DNA of 64,000 bases from Streptomyces sp. NBS 14/10 (GTDB lineage: Bacteria; Actinomycetota; Actinomycetes; Streptomycetales; Streptomycetaceae): assembly GCF_002224125.1 (NCBI RefSeq), contig NZ_NCSM01000022.1, positions 329,979-393,978 of the forward strand, in the 5' to 3' direction. Under the pieces are notes generated by a model. That model saw only the letters and a list, made by a program, of their open reading frames with translations. It did not search any database and was not told where the DNA came from. Of this stretch, positions 46,484-56,720 are shown one piece after another; within the stretch, counting starts at the first letter, position 1; every line of letters starts with the position of its first letter. The translations under genes were made by a program, and so were the position numbers.

Positions 46484-46924
46484 TCACACCCGGGGCGGGC
46501 GTGCCTCGTAGGGCGTGGACAGCACGACGGTGGTCCGAGTGGAGACCCCGGCCAGCGAGCGGATCCGGCTGAGCAGGTTCTCCAGCTCGAGCGGCGCGGC
46601 GACGCGCACCTTGAGGATGTAGTTCTCGTCGCCCGCCACGCTGTGGCACGCCTCGATCTCGGGCACGTCGGCCAGCCGTTCGGCGATGTCGTCGGGCGCG
46701 CTGGGGTCGAAGGGTTTGACGGAGATGAACGCGGTGAGTGGCAGGCCGACGGCCTCCGGGTCCACCACGGCCGCGTAGCCGCGGATGACCCCCCGCTGTT
46801 CGAGCCGGCGCACGCGCTGGTGCACCGCCGACGTGGACAGGCCGGTGGCCTTGCCCAGGTCGGTGTAGCTCATCCGCCCGTCCTTGACGAGCAGTTCCAC
46901 GATCTGTCTGTCCAACTCCTCCAC
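46484..46924 (-). CDS. Lrp/AsnC-family regulator
   Basis: 146 residues from GTG 46924. The HTH is LDRQIVELLVKDGRMSYTDLGKATGLSTSAVHQRVRRLEQRGVI; the rest is a RAM domain (TAFISVKPF; ACHSVAGDENYILKVRVA; LSRIRSLAGVSTRTTVVL). It probably senses an amino acid or derivative. The amidohydrolase downstream on the same strand is a possible target. It is divergent from the small gene at 47179. Confidence 0.92.
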   Translation of the reverse strand: MEELDRQIVELLVKDGRMSYTDLGKATGLSTSAVHQRVRRLEQRGVIRGYAAVVDPEAVGLPLTAFISVKPFDPSAPDDIAERLADVPEIEACHSVAGDENYILKVRVAAPLELENLLSRIRSLAGVSTRTTVVLSTPYEARPPRV

Positions 46925-47178
46925 AGCCGGTCACCCTATGCGGTCGGAGGCTGTCCGGCCCAGTCGGCGTTTCCCCTGTGGACACTCGTGGGACATACGC
47001 CCATGTTCGCAGCATCTGCAGCAGGCATGTGACGAACGCCACATACATTCGCCCCAGTCCCCGGGGGTGCCGCGATTACCCGCGTAGTGCGGCGGGAAAT
47101 GCTTGCTGTGGTCGAGGCCGACGCGCCTGACCAGGCCGAGGCCGACGCGCCCGGCCCGCCCACCCGAGGGGGAAACTC

Positions 47179-47556
47179 ATGCCCTATTTGGAGCGCCTCG
47201 AAGAAGGCGACAACGATACGGACGAGACTTACGAGATCTTCCGGGTCGTCTGCCCGGACTGCGCTCGTCCAATCGCCATGCTCGCGGACGAGGACGTGCT
47301 GCCCGAGCACGCGCTGTGCCCGTCCCCGTGGAACCCGTTCGGGCTCACGGTGTGCCCCGGCACGGGGCGGGGGGTGGCGGAGACCTCCGCCGCCGACGCG
47401 TCGCTGGAGCCGTCGGAGCAGGACGCGGCGATGCTGCTGACGCTGCCGGAGACGCTGGACTGGCGGATGCAGCCGTTCTCGCACATCGGTGGCCCCGGAT
47501 CGCAGCCGATCCGGATGCCGGGTCTGCGCCGCCGCCCGCGGACGTCCCGCGTCTGA
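47179..47556 (+). CDS. Conserved-type small protein with two Cys pairs, unknown function
   Basis: 125 residues with GAGGGGG before the ATG. Acidic N-terminus (MPYLERLEEGDNDTDETYEIFRV), then CPDCARPI and a later CPSPWNPFGLTVCPGTG; these could form a zinc site. The C-terminus is basic (RMPGLRRRPRTSR). I do not recognise the family by function. It is divergent from the lrp-type gene and converges with the acyl-CoA dehydrogenase gene. Confidence 0.72.
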   Translation: MPYLERLEEGDNDTDETYEIFRVVCPDCARPIAMLADEDVLPEHALCPSPWNPFGLTVCPGTGRGVAETSAADASLEPSEQDAAMLLTLPETLDWRMQPFSHIGGPGSQPIRMPGLRRRPRTSRV

Positions 47557-47575
47557 CACACCGACCGCTCCGCGA

Positions 47576-47599
47576 GGGGGCCCGGCGCGCCGCGCCCCC
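47576..47599. terminator. Hairpin between converging genes
   Basis: GGGGGC (47576-47581) pairs with GCCCCC (47594-47599), with GGCG/CGCC pairing inside. It lies 19 bases after the 47179 gene stop and before the 3' end of the acyl-CoA dehydrogenase gene. Confidence 0.5.
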
Positions 47600-47649
47600 A
47601 TCAGCGTGAGCTTCAGTACGTCACTTCCGCCGTCACCGACGGCACCTCC

Positions 47650-48822
47650 TCAGCGACTCTCCGGACCCGCGAGATGGCGGGCGATCACGACCCGCTGGAT
47701 CTGGTTGGTGCCCTCCACGATCTGCAGCACCTTGGCCTCCCGCATATAGCGCTCGACGGGGAAGTCCGCGGTGTAGCCGTAGCCGCCCAGCAGCTGGACG
47801 GCGTCCGTGGTGACCTTCATGGCGGTGTCGGTGCAGAACAGCTTGGCCATCGCCGCCTGCTTGGAGAACGGCCTGCCCGCGTCGCGCAGCCGCGCGGCCG
47901 CGAGGTAGAGGGCGCGGCCGGCCTCGATCTGGGTGGCCATGTCGGCGAGCATGAAGCGCAGCCCCTGGAAGTCGGCCACGGGGTGGCCGAACTGCCGCCG
48001 CTCCGTGGTGTAGGCCAGCGCCTCGTCCAGCGCCGCCTGGGCGAGACCGATCGAGCACGCGGCGATACCGAGGCGGCCCGCGTCGAGTGCCGAGAGGGCT
48101 ATGGCGAAGCCCTGGCCCTCCTCGCCGATGCGGCGGGCGTCGGGCACATGGACGTCCTCGAGGTGGATCTGTGCGGTGGGCGAGCCCTTCATGCCCATCT
48201 TGCGCTCGGGCGCGGCGGCGGAGAGCCCGGGGGCGTCGCCGGGGACCAGGAACGCGGTGATGCCCCGGGTGCGGTCGGGCCCGGTGCGCGTCATGACGGT
48301 GTAGAAGTCGGCGATGCCGCCGTGGGTGATCCACGCCTTGGAGCCGGTCAGGGTCCAGCCGTCGCCCCCGCGGGCGGCGCGGGTGGTGAGTCCGGCCGCG
48401 TCGGAGCCGGAGGAGGGCTCGGACAGGCAGTACGCGCCCAGCAGCCCGCCGCCCAGCATCGCGGGCAGATGCTCGGCGATCTGCTGCTTGCTGCCGTAGT
48501 GGGCGAGCGCGTGGCAGGCGAGGGTGTGCACGCTGACGCCGAGGCCGACGGTGAGCCGGGCCGCGGCCAGCTCCTCCAGGACCTGGAGATAGACCTCGTA
48601 CGGCTGGTCGCCGCCGCCGAACTCCTCGGGGTACACGAGCCCCAGCAGCCCGGACCGCGACAACAGGGCGAACAGCTCGCGCGGGAAGCGCCCGGCGGCC
48701 TCCTCCTCGGCCGCGTTCGGCCTGATCTCCCGCTCGATCAGCTCGCGGACGAGTGCGATCAGGTCGTGGGCCTCCTCGGTGGGCAGCTCACGCTCCACCG
48801 GCTGCGGTCGGTGGTCGGTCAT
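47650..48822 (-). CDS. Acyl-CoA dehydrogenase
   Basis: 390 residues. N-terminal helical domain, FAD/substrate region (AYCLSEPSSGSDAAGLTTRA; GWTLTGSKAWITHGGIADFY) and C-terminal helices with the catalytic base Glu370 in IVEGTNQIQ. MKVTTDAVQLLGGYGYTADFPVERYMREAK is diagnostic. GGAGAGGAG lies before the ATG. It oxidises a short or branched acyl-CoA; the specificity cannot be told. No partner beta-oxidation gene is adjacent. Confidence 0.92.
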   Translation of the reverse strand: MTDHRPQPVERELPTEEAHDLIALVRELIEREIRPNAAEEEAAGRFPRELFALLSRSGLLGLVYPEEFGGGDQPYEVYLQVLEELAAARLTVGLGVSVHTLACHALAHYGSKQQIAEHLPAMLGGGLLGAYCLSEPSSGSDAAGLTTRAARGGDGWTLTGSKAWITHGGIADFYTVMTRTGPDRTRGITAFLVPGDAPGLSAAAPERKMGMKGSPTAQIHLEDVHVPDARRIGEEGQGFAIALSALDAGRLGIAACSIGLAQAALDEALAYTTERRQFGHPVADFQGLRFMLADMATQIEAGRALYLAAARLRDAGRPFSKQAAMAKLFCTDTAMKVTTDAVQLLGGYGYTADFPVERYMREAKVLQIVEGTNQIQRVVIARHLAGPESR

Positions 48823-49071
48823 GGCGGCGCTCTCCTCTCCCTGTTCCGTACCTGGTTCCCTCTTCCCGTGTCGGGGAGGGGTGCGGCGGCGGCGCGACGC
48901 CGGGGGTGTGGGCGGCGGGCCGTCGGGGGTGCTGCCGGGCGGCCGGAGACGCTTCCCTCGGGTTGCGAAGGGGGCGTGACCTGCGCCGTGGCGGTTGGAG
49001 TATGCCCGATCCGAGGCCCCGCGTCACCGGTCGGTGGATCTTCAACCAAGTTCTGCGAACGGCGAGCACAT

Positions 49072-49113
49072 TGGTCCAAACCATTGACCTCACTGGTCTA
49101 GTCCTTCTACGGT
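49072..49113 (+). promoter_or_regulatory. Chitinase promoter with DasR-like site and direct repeats
   Basis: TGGTCCAAACCA (49072-49083) and TGGTCTAGTCCT (49094-49105) are direct repeats 22 bases apart, as in other Streptomyces chitinase promoters. ACTGGTCTAGTCC (49092-49104) matches the DasR element A(C/G)TGGTCTAGACCA in most positions. TTGACC (49084-49089) and TACGGT (49108-49113), 18 bases apart, are a plausible promoter. The whole gap 48823-49203 also holds the promoter of the acyl-CoA dehydrogenase gene. Confidence 0.7.
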
Positions 49114-49203
49114 GCTCCCACCGTGCCCTACGCGTTCATGTCAAGTCATGGGCAGGTCACATCAGTGAGCACCACTTCCCCTCACCCCCACGGAGGAGAA
49201 TCC

Positions 49204-50478
49204 ATGCGCAGACCTCGCGGACTTCGCGGACTGCTCGCCGCCCTCGCGGCGCTGTGTACGGCGGTCCTGGCCGCCACGACGCTCGCCGGCCCGGCTGCCG
49301 CCGGTGAAGCACCCCACACAAAGGCCGCGCAGGCCGCCAAGACCACCTCCAAGGCCACCTCCAAGGCCGCCGCGGGCAGCAAGGTGGTCGGCTACTTCAC
49401 CGAATGGGGCATCTACCAGCGCAACTACCACGTCAAGAACATCGAGACCTCCGGGTCGGCCGCCAAGCTCACCCACATCAACTACGCCTTCGGCAATGTC
49501 ACCGGCGGCAAGTGCGCCATCGGCGACTCGTACGCCGACTACGACAAGGCGTACGACGCGGCGAGCAGCGTCGACGGCGTCGCCGACACCTGGGACAACG
49601 GCGCGCTGCGCGGCAACTTCAACCAGTTGCGCAAGCTCAAGAAGCTGCACCCGAACCTGAAGGTGATCTGGTCCTTCGGCGGCTGGACCTGGTCCTCCGG
49701 GTTCGGCGAGGCCGCCAAGAACCCCGCCGCGTTCGCCCAGTCCTGCTACGACCTGGTCAAGGACCCGCGCTGGGCCGATGTCTTCGACGGAATCGACATC
49801 GACTGGGAGTATCCCAACGCCTGCGGCAACACCTGTGACACCAGCGGCAAGGACGCCTTCAAGAACGTGATGGCCGCCCTGCGCGCCAAGTTCGGCAGCT
49901 CCAACCTGGTGACGGCCGCGATCACCGCGGACGCCTCCTCCGGCGGCAAGATAGACGCCGCCGACTACGCCGGCGCCGCGCAGTACGTGGACTGGTACAA
50001 CCCCATGACCTACGACTTCTTCGGGGCCTGGGCGGCCCAGGGCCCGACCGCCCCGCACTCCCCCCTCAACTCCTACAACGGCATCCCGCAGCAGGGCTTC
50101 AACACCGACGCCACCATCACCAAGCTCAAGGGCCTCGGCATCCCGGCCTCGAAGCTGCTGCTGGGCATCGGCTTCTACGGGCGCGGCTGGACCGGCGTCA
50201 GCCAGGACGCCCCCGGCGGGACGGCCAGCGGCGCGGCCCCCGGGACGTACGAGGCGGGCATCGAGGACTACAAGGTGCTCAAGAACTCCTGCCCGGCGAC
50301 CGGCACGGTCGCGGGGACGGCGTACGCACACTGCGGCAGCCAGTGGTGGAGCTACGACACGCCCTCCACGATCGCCGGGAAGATGAGCTACAAGCAGCAG
50401 CAGGGCCTCGGCGGCACCTTCTTCTGGGAGCTCAGCGGCGACACGTCGAACGGCGAGCTGATCAAGTCCATCAGCTGA
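49204..50478 (+). CDS. Secreted GH18 chitinase
   Basis: 424 residues with GGAGGAG before ATG 49204. A signal peptide (RGLLAALAALCTAVLAATTLAGPAAA) and a Lys/Ala/Thr linker precede a GH18 barrel: VVGYFTEWGIY, KLTHINYAFGNV, WSFGGWTWSSG, the catalytic DGIDIDWEYP with Glu202, and YNPMTYDFFGAW. No chitin-binding module is present. It degrades chitin outside the cell; the DasR-like promoter site fits induction by chitin-derived sugars. Confidence 0.93.
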   Translation: MRRPRGLRGLLAALAALCTAVLAATTLAGPAAAGEAPHTKAAQAAKTTSKATSKAAAGSKVVGYFTEWGIYQRNYHVKNIETSGSAAKLTHINYAFGNVTGGKCAIGDSYADYDKAYDAASSVDGVADTWDNGALRGNFNQLRKLKKLHPNLKVIWSFGGWTWSSGFGEAAKNPAAFAQSCYDLVKDPRWADVFDGIDIDWEYPNACGNTCDTSGKDAFKNVMAALRAKFGSSNLVTAAITADASSGGKIDAADYAGAAQYVDWYNPMTYDFFGAWAAQGPTAPHSPLNSYNGIPQQGFNTDATITKLKGLGIPASKLLLGIGFYGRGWTGVSQDAPGGTASGAAPGTYEAGIEDYKVLKNSCPATGTVAGTAYAHCGSQWWSYDTPSTIAGKMSYKQQQGLGGTFFWELSGDTSNGELIKSIS

Positions 50479-50512
50479 CCCCATCAGCTGACCGCTCCCG
50501 ATCGGGGGCGTG

Positions 50513-50555
50513 GGGTGGGGAGCCGGATCACCGGCTCCCCACCCTCCGTTTTTCG
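50513..50555 (+). terminator. Rho-independent terminator of the chitinase gene
   Basis: GGGTGGGGAGCCGG (50513-50526), loop ATCA, CCGGCTCCCCACCC (50531-50544), then TCCG and a run of five T. Two more T-runs follow. Confidence 0.88.
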
Positions 50556-50660
50556 GGCCCGTTTTTTTCGGGTCCCTTTTTCGGGTCCCTGTCCCGCTGG
50601 CTGGGGCGCGGGGCACCGTGCGAGTCTTGAGACCGTCCCGATCTGGAGGCGGAGGTTCCG

Positions 50661-51833
50661 GTGACCTGGAGGGAGCGCATCCGCGTATTCGCCAATCGCG
50701 TCTTCGCCGTGCTCCTCGTCTATCTGGCGCTGATCGTCCTCATCGACTCCATCACCCCGCGCTCGCTCCGCCTGGACGTCTTCGCCGCGCTGGCCCCGCT
50801 CGTCGCCGCCGCCTTCTGCACCTACCGCCAGACGCTGGTGCTCGGCCTGCTCGACCTCGTCGTCATGGCCATCACCCACGGCGTGATCCCCGACACCTTG
50901 GTCCCCCTCAACCGCGTCGCCTCGGTCCTCGGCAACACCCTCATGGTCGGTGCCAGCATCGCCGTCGCGCGGCTGCTGCGGGACCGCGAAGAGCTGCTGA
51001 CCCAGGTCCGCGCCACCGGCGAGGCGGCACAGCGCGCCCTGCTGCGCGAGCTCCCGCTGCGCGGCAGCGACGTGGTCGTGGACGGCTTCTATGTCTCCTC
51101 ACAGCAGGGCGCGCTGGTGGGCGGCGACATCTACGAGGTCGTCGACACTCCGTACGGGGCCCGGGTGCTGATCGGCGATGTACAGGGCAAGGGGCTGCGC
51201 ACCCTGGGGGCGGGGGCGGCGGTGCTGACCGCGTTCCGGGAGGCCGCGTACCACCTGCGGAGCCTGAGCGACGGGGTGGACGCCATGGAGGTGGGGCTGC
51301 GCCGCTACAACTCGTCGCATACGCGGGAGCGGAACGGGAGCGAGGAGGAGCGGTTTGTGACGGCCCTGGTGTTCGGGGTGGAGCGGGACGATCCCGCCCC
51401 CGTGCCCGAATCCCCGGCGGACACCCGGCCCGGTGCTTCGGATCCCGGGGACACCGCGCTCATGGTGTTGATCGACTGCGGACACGTCCAGCCGTATCTG
51501 CTCCACGCCGACGGCACGGTCGACGAACTGGACTCGGCGGAGCCCGGTCTGCCGCTCGGCCTCGGCGATCTGACAGGCGCCCCGCGCCCCGTCCAGCGGA
51601 TCCCGATCGAGCCGGACACCCGGGTGCTCGCCTGTACGGACGGGGTGACCGAGGCGCGCTGCCCCACCGGGGAGTTCTACCCCCTGGCCGACCGCCTGAG
51701 CGGCTGGGCCTCGCTGCCGACCCCCGAGCTGCTGGGGCGGCTGAGGAAGGACCTGGACGCCCATACGAAGGGGCGGCTCCAGGACGATGCGGCGGTGCTC
51801 GTCCTGGAGCACGTCCCTGGCCTGCCCGGCTAG
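50661..51833 (+). CDS. PP2C-type SpoIIE-like protein phosphatase with membrane N-terminus
   Basis: 390 residues from GTG 50661 (GGAGG upstream). Three membrane segments (FAVLLVYLALIVLI; LAPLVAAAFCTY; VLGLLDLVVMAITHGVI), a short coiled region (LLRDREELLTQVRA), then a PP2C/SpoIIE domain: GALVGGDIYEVV, VLIGDVQGKGL, LIDCGHVQPYLL, LACTDGVTEAR and LQDDAAVLVLE with the Asp residues that bind metals. It probably dephosphorylates an anti-sigma antagonist. Its stop overlaps the sigma gene stop, tail to tail. Confidence 0.9.
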   Translation: MTWRERIRVFANRVFAVLLVYLALIVLIDSITPRSLRLDVFAALAPLVAAAFCTYRQTLVLGLLDLVVMAITHGVIPDTLVPLNRVASVLGNTLMVGASIAVARLLRDREELLTQVRATGEAAQRALLRELPLRGSDVVVDGFYVSSQQGALVGGDIYEVVDTPYGARVLIGDVQGKGLRTLGAGAAVLTAFREAAYHLRSLSDGVDAMEVGLRRYNSSHTRERNGSEEERFVTALVFGVERDDPAPVPESPADTRPGASDPGDTALMVLIDCGHVQPYLLHADGTVDELDSAEPGLPLGLGDLTGAPRPVQRIPIEPDTRVLACTDGVTEARCPTGEFYPLADRLSGWASLPTPELLGRLRKDLDAHTKGRLQDDAAVLVLEHVPGLPG

Positions 51834-52570
51834 CGCGAGCCGACCGGCTCGGGCATCCCGAGGCGGGCGGGCCTGCCGGACCGGCCGGCCCGGGCCTCGC
51901 GGGTCTCCCGGGCCTCGCGAGCCGAGCAGGTCGCGCAGGCCAACCGGGCCGGCTCGGCCACACCACGACGCCCAGCCACGCCACCTGGCAGCTCAGCCGC
52001 GCCGGAAGCGACCCGCTCAGCCGTCGCCAGTTGCTCGATCAGCGCCTCCCGCGCCCGGGCGACCCGGGAGCGGACCGTGCCCACCGGACAGCCGACGACG
52101 AGCGCGGCCTCGGCGTACGGCAGCCCGAGCAACTGGGTGAGGACGAATACCTCGCGCCGGTCGTACGGCAGCAGGGCGAGCAGCTGGGTCAGGGCCACCC
52201 CCTCGTCGAAGCCGGTGTCCGGCGCCGCCCGGCGCTGGGCCCGCTCGGCCGCCGCCTGCCAGTCGTCGGTGTCGGCGGCGCGCGGCCTGGCCGCGTTGCG
52301 GCGCAGCCGGTCCACGACCGCCCGGCGGGCGATCGACAGCAGCCAGGTGCGCGCCGAGGATCTGCCCTCGAAGCGGGGCAGTCCGCGCAGCGCGCGCAGA
52401 TAGGTCTCCTGGACGAGGTCGTCGGCCGCGTGCGGGTCGTCGCTGAGCCGGTGGACGTACCGCCACACATCGCGCCGGGTGGCCCGTACGAAGCGGTCCA
52501 CGGCCTCGGGGTCGCCGCCGCCCGCGGCGAGCGCCCAGGAGGTCAGGGTCTCGTCGTCGCGGTCAGACAT
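51830..52570 (-). CDS. ECF-type RNA polymerase sigma factor
   Basis: 246 residues from ATG 52570. Region 2: RDVWRYVHRLSDDPHAADDLVQETYLRALRGLPRFEGRSSARTWLL; region 4: LLPYDRREVFVLTQLLGLPYAEAALVVGCPVGTVRSRVARAREAL. A tail of about 65 residues follows, ending RLACATCSAREARETREARAGRSGRPARLG. The pattern resembles mycobacterial SigC. The zf-HC2 gene is head to head with it, 28 bases away. Stop codons TAG of this gene and of the phosphatase overlap in one CTAG (51830-51833). Confidence 0.88.
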   Translation of the reverse strand: MSDRDDETLTSWALAAGGGDPEAVDRFVRATRRDVWRYVHRLSDDPHAADDLVQETYLRALRGLPRFEGRSSARTWLLSIARRAVVDRLRRNAARPRAADTDDWQAAAERAQRRAAPDTGFDEGVALTQLLALLPYDRREVFVLTQLLGLPYAEAALVVGCPVGTVRSRVARAREALIEQLATAERVASGAAELPGGVAGRRGVAEPARLACATCSAREARETREARAGRSGRPARLGMPEPVGSR

Positions 52571-52598
52571 CGTGGCCCTCCGCGGCATCGGGGACCAT

Positions 52599-52781
52599 GT
52601 GGGGGTGTGTTGTGCTCAGTTCCGGGTCGCCGTGTCGGCCCGTGTCGACGGCGAGGCGCCGCCGCCGGAGGTCCCGGACGCGGTGCTCGACGCCCATCTG
52701 CTGGAGTGCCCGGAGTGCCGCCGCTGGGGCGAGCGGGCGCGGCGGCTGCGGGAGCTCGCGGCCGGTCTCGACGGGCCGTGA
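52599..52781 (+). CDS. Small zf-HC2 protein, possible anti-sigma factor
   Basis: About 60 residues from GTG 52599 or GTG 52605. It holds a zf-HC2-like pattern: CCAQFRVAVSARVDGEAPPPEVPDAVLDAHLLECPECRRWGERARRLRELAAGL, with the HxxxCxxC motif of zinc-binding anti-sigma factors. No membrane segment is present. Head-to-head placement with the ECF sigma gene supports an anti-sigma role. It is shorter than most, so it may be a partial regulator. Confidence 0.65.
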   Translation: MGVCCAQFRVAVSARVDGEAPPPEVPDAVLDAHLLECPECRRWGERARRLRELAAGLDGP

Positions 52782-52910
52782 CCGTGCGAGCGCGGGTACC
52801 GGCCAGGGGGCCGGGATACGGGCAGGGGTCATCGCCTGCGGTCCTTCCTGGAGTCCGGACGGCCCTGCGGGCGGTCCGGTGACGTGGTGGGCCTGGTCGG
52901 CCGCCGTCCG

Positions 52911-53567
52911 TCACAGGACGGCGGCTCCGGGCGGTGGACCACGGGTGGCGATGACATGGGCGAGCAGCAGCCGTCGTAGCCGCTGAGGGCCGCCGTGCCG
53001 CACGGGGCGTACGCGGGGCCGCGCGGGCACGCGCGGGGCGCCGTAGAGCAGGGTCAGCAGGGGTACGAAGAGGCCGACGGCCAGGGTCCGCACCAGCCGG
53101 AACGCGGCCTGTTCGCCGCCGGAGAGCCACATTCCGCACAGCAGGGCGGCCAGCAGGTGCGCGGACCACATGCCGAGCGCGCCGTACCCCTGGCCCCCGG
53201 GCAGCGGCGCCGAGGCCATGGCGTCATGGGCGTGGGCCATGTGGTGGGCATGCCCGGACGGCATGGGCATGCGCATTGGCGTCGCACCGGCACCGGCACC
53301 GGCACCGGCCATGGAGTCCTGCGCGAGCATGAACGCGACGTGGAGCGCGGTCTGCGCGCCCACGGTCGCGGCGATCACGGCCAGCGGCCCGCGCTCGCGC
53401 CCCGTCAGGCACCAGGCCGCACCGCAGGTGACCGGCAAGGCGGCGCCGACCACCCACCACGGGACGGCGGCCCCCGACATCAGGGCGTGGCCGAGCGCCG
53501 CGAGCAGCACGCAGACCGCTGCGAACACCGCGGTTCGCAGCGCCCGCAGTACGAGGCCCGCTTCCAT
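52911..53567 (-). CDS. Membrane protein with Met/His-rich loop, possible copper link
   Basis: 218 residues with about five membrane segments (AVFAAVCVLLAALGHAL; VVGAALPVTCGAAWCL; LAVIAATVGAQTALHVAFMLA; MWSAHLLAALLCGMWLS; VGLFVPLLTLLYG). A loop near the middle is rich in Met and His (MRMPMPSGHAHHMAHAH), as in proteins that bind copper. GTG 53576 is an alternative start. It lies next to the SigC-like sigma factor; in mycobacteria SigC controls copper uptake, so a role in copper handling is inferred. Confidence 0.7.
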   Translation of the reverse strand: MEAGLVLRALRTAVFAAVCVLLAALGHALMSGAAVPWWVVGAALPVTCGAAWCLTGRERGPLAVIAATVGAQTALHVAFMLAQDSMAGAGAGAGATPMRMPMPSGHAHHMAHAHDAMASAPLPGGQGYGALGMWSAHLLAALLCGMWLSGGEQAAFRLVRTLAVGLFVPLLTLLYGAPRVPARPRVRPVRHGGPQRLRRLLLAHVIATRGPPPGAAVL

Positions 53568-53790
53568 GACGTGCACATCGTTGCACCCGGCCCGTCCCCG
53601 GCGCCGCCAGGGGCGCGGAAGTTGAGCATGTTCGGCGCGGACCGAGCCTCAAAAAGAGGGGGCAGCGTCCCGGCTCTTGCGGGCAGGCCCGCGCGCGGGA
53701 GAGTGTGAGGAATCGGGGCGTCCGGTGCGGCTCGGCCCGCCCGCGCCGCCCGTCGCCGACCTGACCGACCGTGACCTCGAGTGAGGACCT

Positions 53791-55131
53791 GTGGGCAATC
53801 CCTGGCTGGCGATGGCGTCGGGCGCGGATCCGGCGGAACGCGTCCGCGCGGTGCGCCGCGCCCATGAGGCGTTTGTGACCGAGGGGGCGGTCTCGTCGGC
53901 CGTCCGCCCGGTGGTGGCGGACTCCTGGCGGCGTTCGGCCAGAGCGCGGGTGGGCCAGGAGGGGCTGGCGCCGATCGACCTGGCGGACGCCGAGTTGGAG
54001 GCGTACCGCGCGGACCATCCGCTGGCCCGGGTGATGCCGCTGTTCCGCGAGCTGCTGGGCACCATCGCCCACGACGGCGCGCATCTGCTCGCGGTCTGTG
54101 ACGAGCAGGGCCGCATGCTGTGGGTGGAGGGGCACACCGGCGTACGGCACGAGGCCGAGCGGATGAACTTCGTGGCGGGGGCGCGCTGGGACGAACGGCA
54201 CGCGGGCACCAACGCGCCGGGCACGGCGCTCACCGTGGACCACGCGGTGCAGATCTTCGCCGCCGAGCACTACCACCACGCGGTGCAGCCCTGGACCTGC
54301 GCCGCCGCCCCGGTGCACGATCCGCGCACCGGGCGGCTGTTGGGCGCCGTCGACATCACCGGCGGCGACCATCTGGCGGCCCCGCACAGCCTGGCCCTGG
54401 TCCAGGCGACCGCGCGGGCCGCCGAGGCGCAGCTGGCGGCCGAGGCGCCGCGCGCGGCGGGCCCGCGGGTGCTGCTCACGGCGCTGGGGCGGGACGAGGC
54501 GCTGCTGCTGACGGAGGGGCGGCGGCTGCGGCTCGGGCCGCGGCACAGCGAGATCATGGTGCTGCTGGCCGCCCATCCGGAGGGCCTGAGCGGCGACCGG
54601 CTGGCCCTGGAGCTGTACGGGGAGCAGGCGGACCGGCTCTCCCCGGTCACCCTGCGCGCGGAGCTGTCGCGGCTGCGCCGCCTGGTGGGGCCGCTGCTGG
54701 GCTCGCGCCCCTACCGGCTGTGCGCGCCGGTGCGGGCCGATGTGGCGGCCGTGGCGGAGGAACTGGCGGCGGGGAACGCGCATGCGGCGGTGCGCGCGTA
54801 CGCGGGGCCGCTGCTGCCGCTGTCGGAGGCGCCGGGGGTGTGCCGGATGCGCCGGATCCTGGAGGAGGACATCCGTCGCACCGTGCTGGCCTGCGGCGAC
54901 CTGGAGTTGCTGCGGTGGTGGGCCCGTACGCCGTGGGGCGAGGAGGACCTGGAGGCCGGTGAGGCCCTGCTGGCGGCCCTTCCGGCGCACGCCCAGGGCC
55001 GGGCGTCGCTGCTGCCGCGGGTGCGGCGGCTGCGCGCGGCGTACGGGCTGACGGCCGACGGCGGCCCGTACGCTGACGGCCCCCGGGGGCCGGTGCGGCG
55101 CGCAACGTCTGTGCAACGTACCGGCCTCTAG
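53791..55131 (+). CDS. GAF-domain regulator with winged-helix C-terminus
   Basis: 446 residues from GTG 53791 (GAGGA upstream). Residues about 60-215 resemble the AcoR sensory region (ADSWRRSARARV; LLGTIAHDGAHLLAVCDEQGRMLW; RWDERHAGTNAPGTALTVDHAVQIFAAEHYHH). There is no AAA+ sigma54 domain; instead residues about 240-320 form a winged helix (RLGPRHSEIMVLLAAHPEGLSGDRLALELYG) and helical repeats follow. It stands directly before the aldehyde dehydrogenase gene and is its likely regulator. Confidence 0.8.
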   Translation: MGNPWLAMASGADPAERVRAVRRAHEAFVTEGAVSSAVRPVVADSWRRSARARVGQEGLAPIDLADAELEAYRADHPLARVMPLFRELLGTIAHDGAHLLAVCDEQGRMLWVEGHTGVRHEAERMNFVAGARWDERHAGTNAPGTALTVDHAVQIFAAEHYHHAVQPWTCAAAPVHDPRTGRLLGAVDITGGDHLAAPHSLALVQATARAAEAQLAAEAPRAAGPRVLLTALGRDEALLLTEGRRLRLGPRHSEIMVLLAAHPEGLSGDRLALELYGEQADRLSPVTLRAELSRLRRLVGPLLGSRPYRLCAPVRADVAAVAEELAAGNAHAAVRAYAGPLLPLSEAPGVCRMRRILEEDIRRTVLACGDLELLRWWARTPWGEEDLEAGEALLAALPAHAQGRASLLPRVRRLRAAYGLTADGGPYADGPRGPVRRATSVQRTGL

Positions 55132-55196
55132 CCTGACCGCCGACGTAACCCCTCACGCACACGACTCACGCACACGACGAACTGGGAGGGCCGCCC

Positions 55197-56719
<1,523 letters not shown>

Positions 56720-56720
<1 letters not shown>

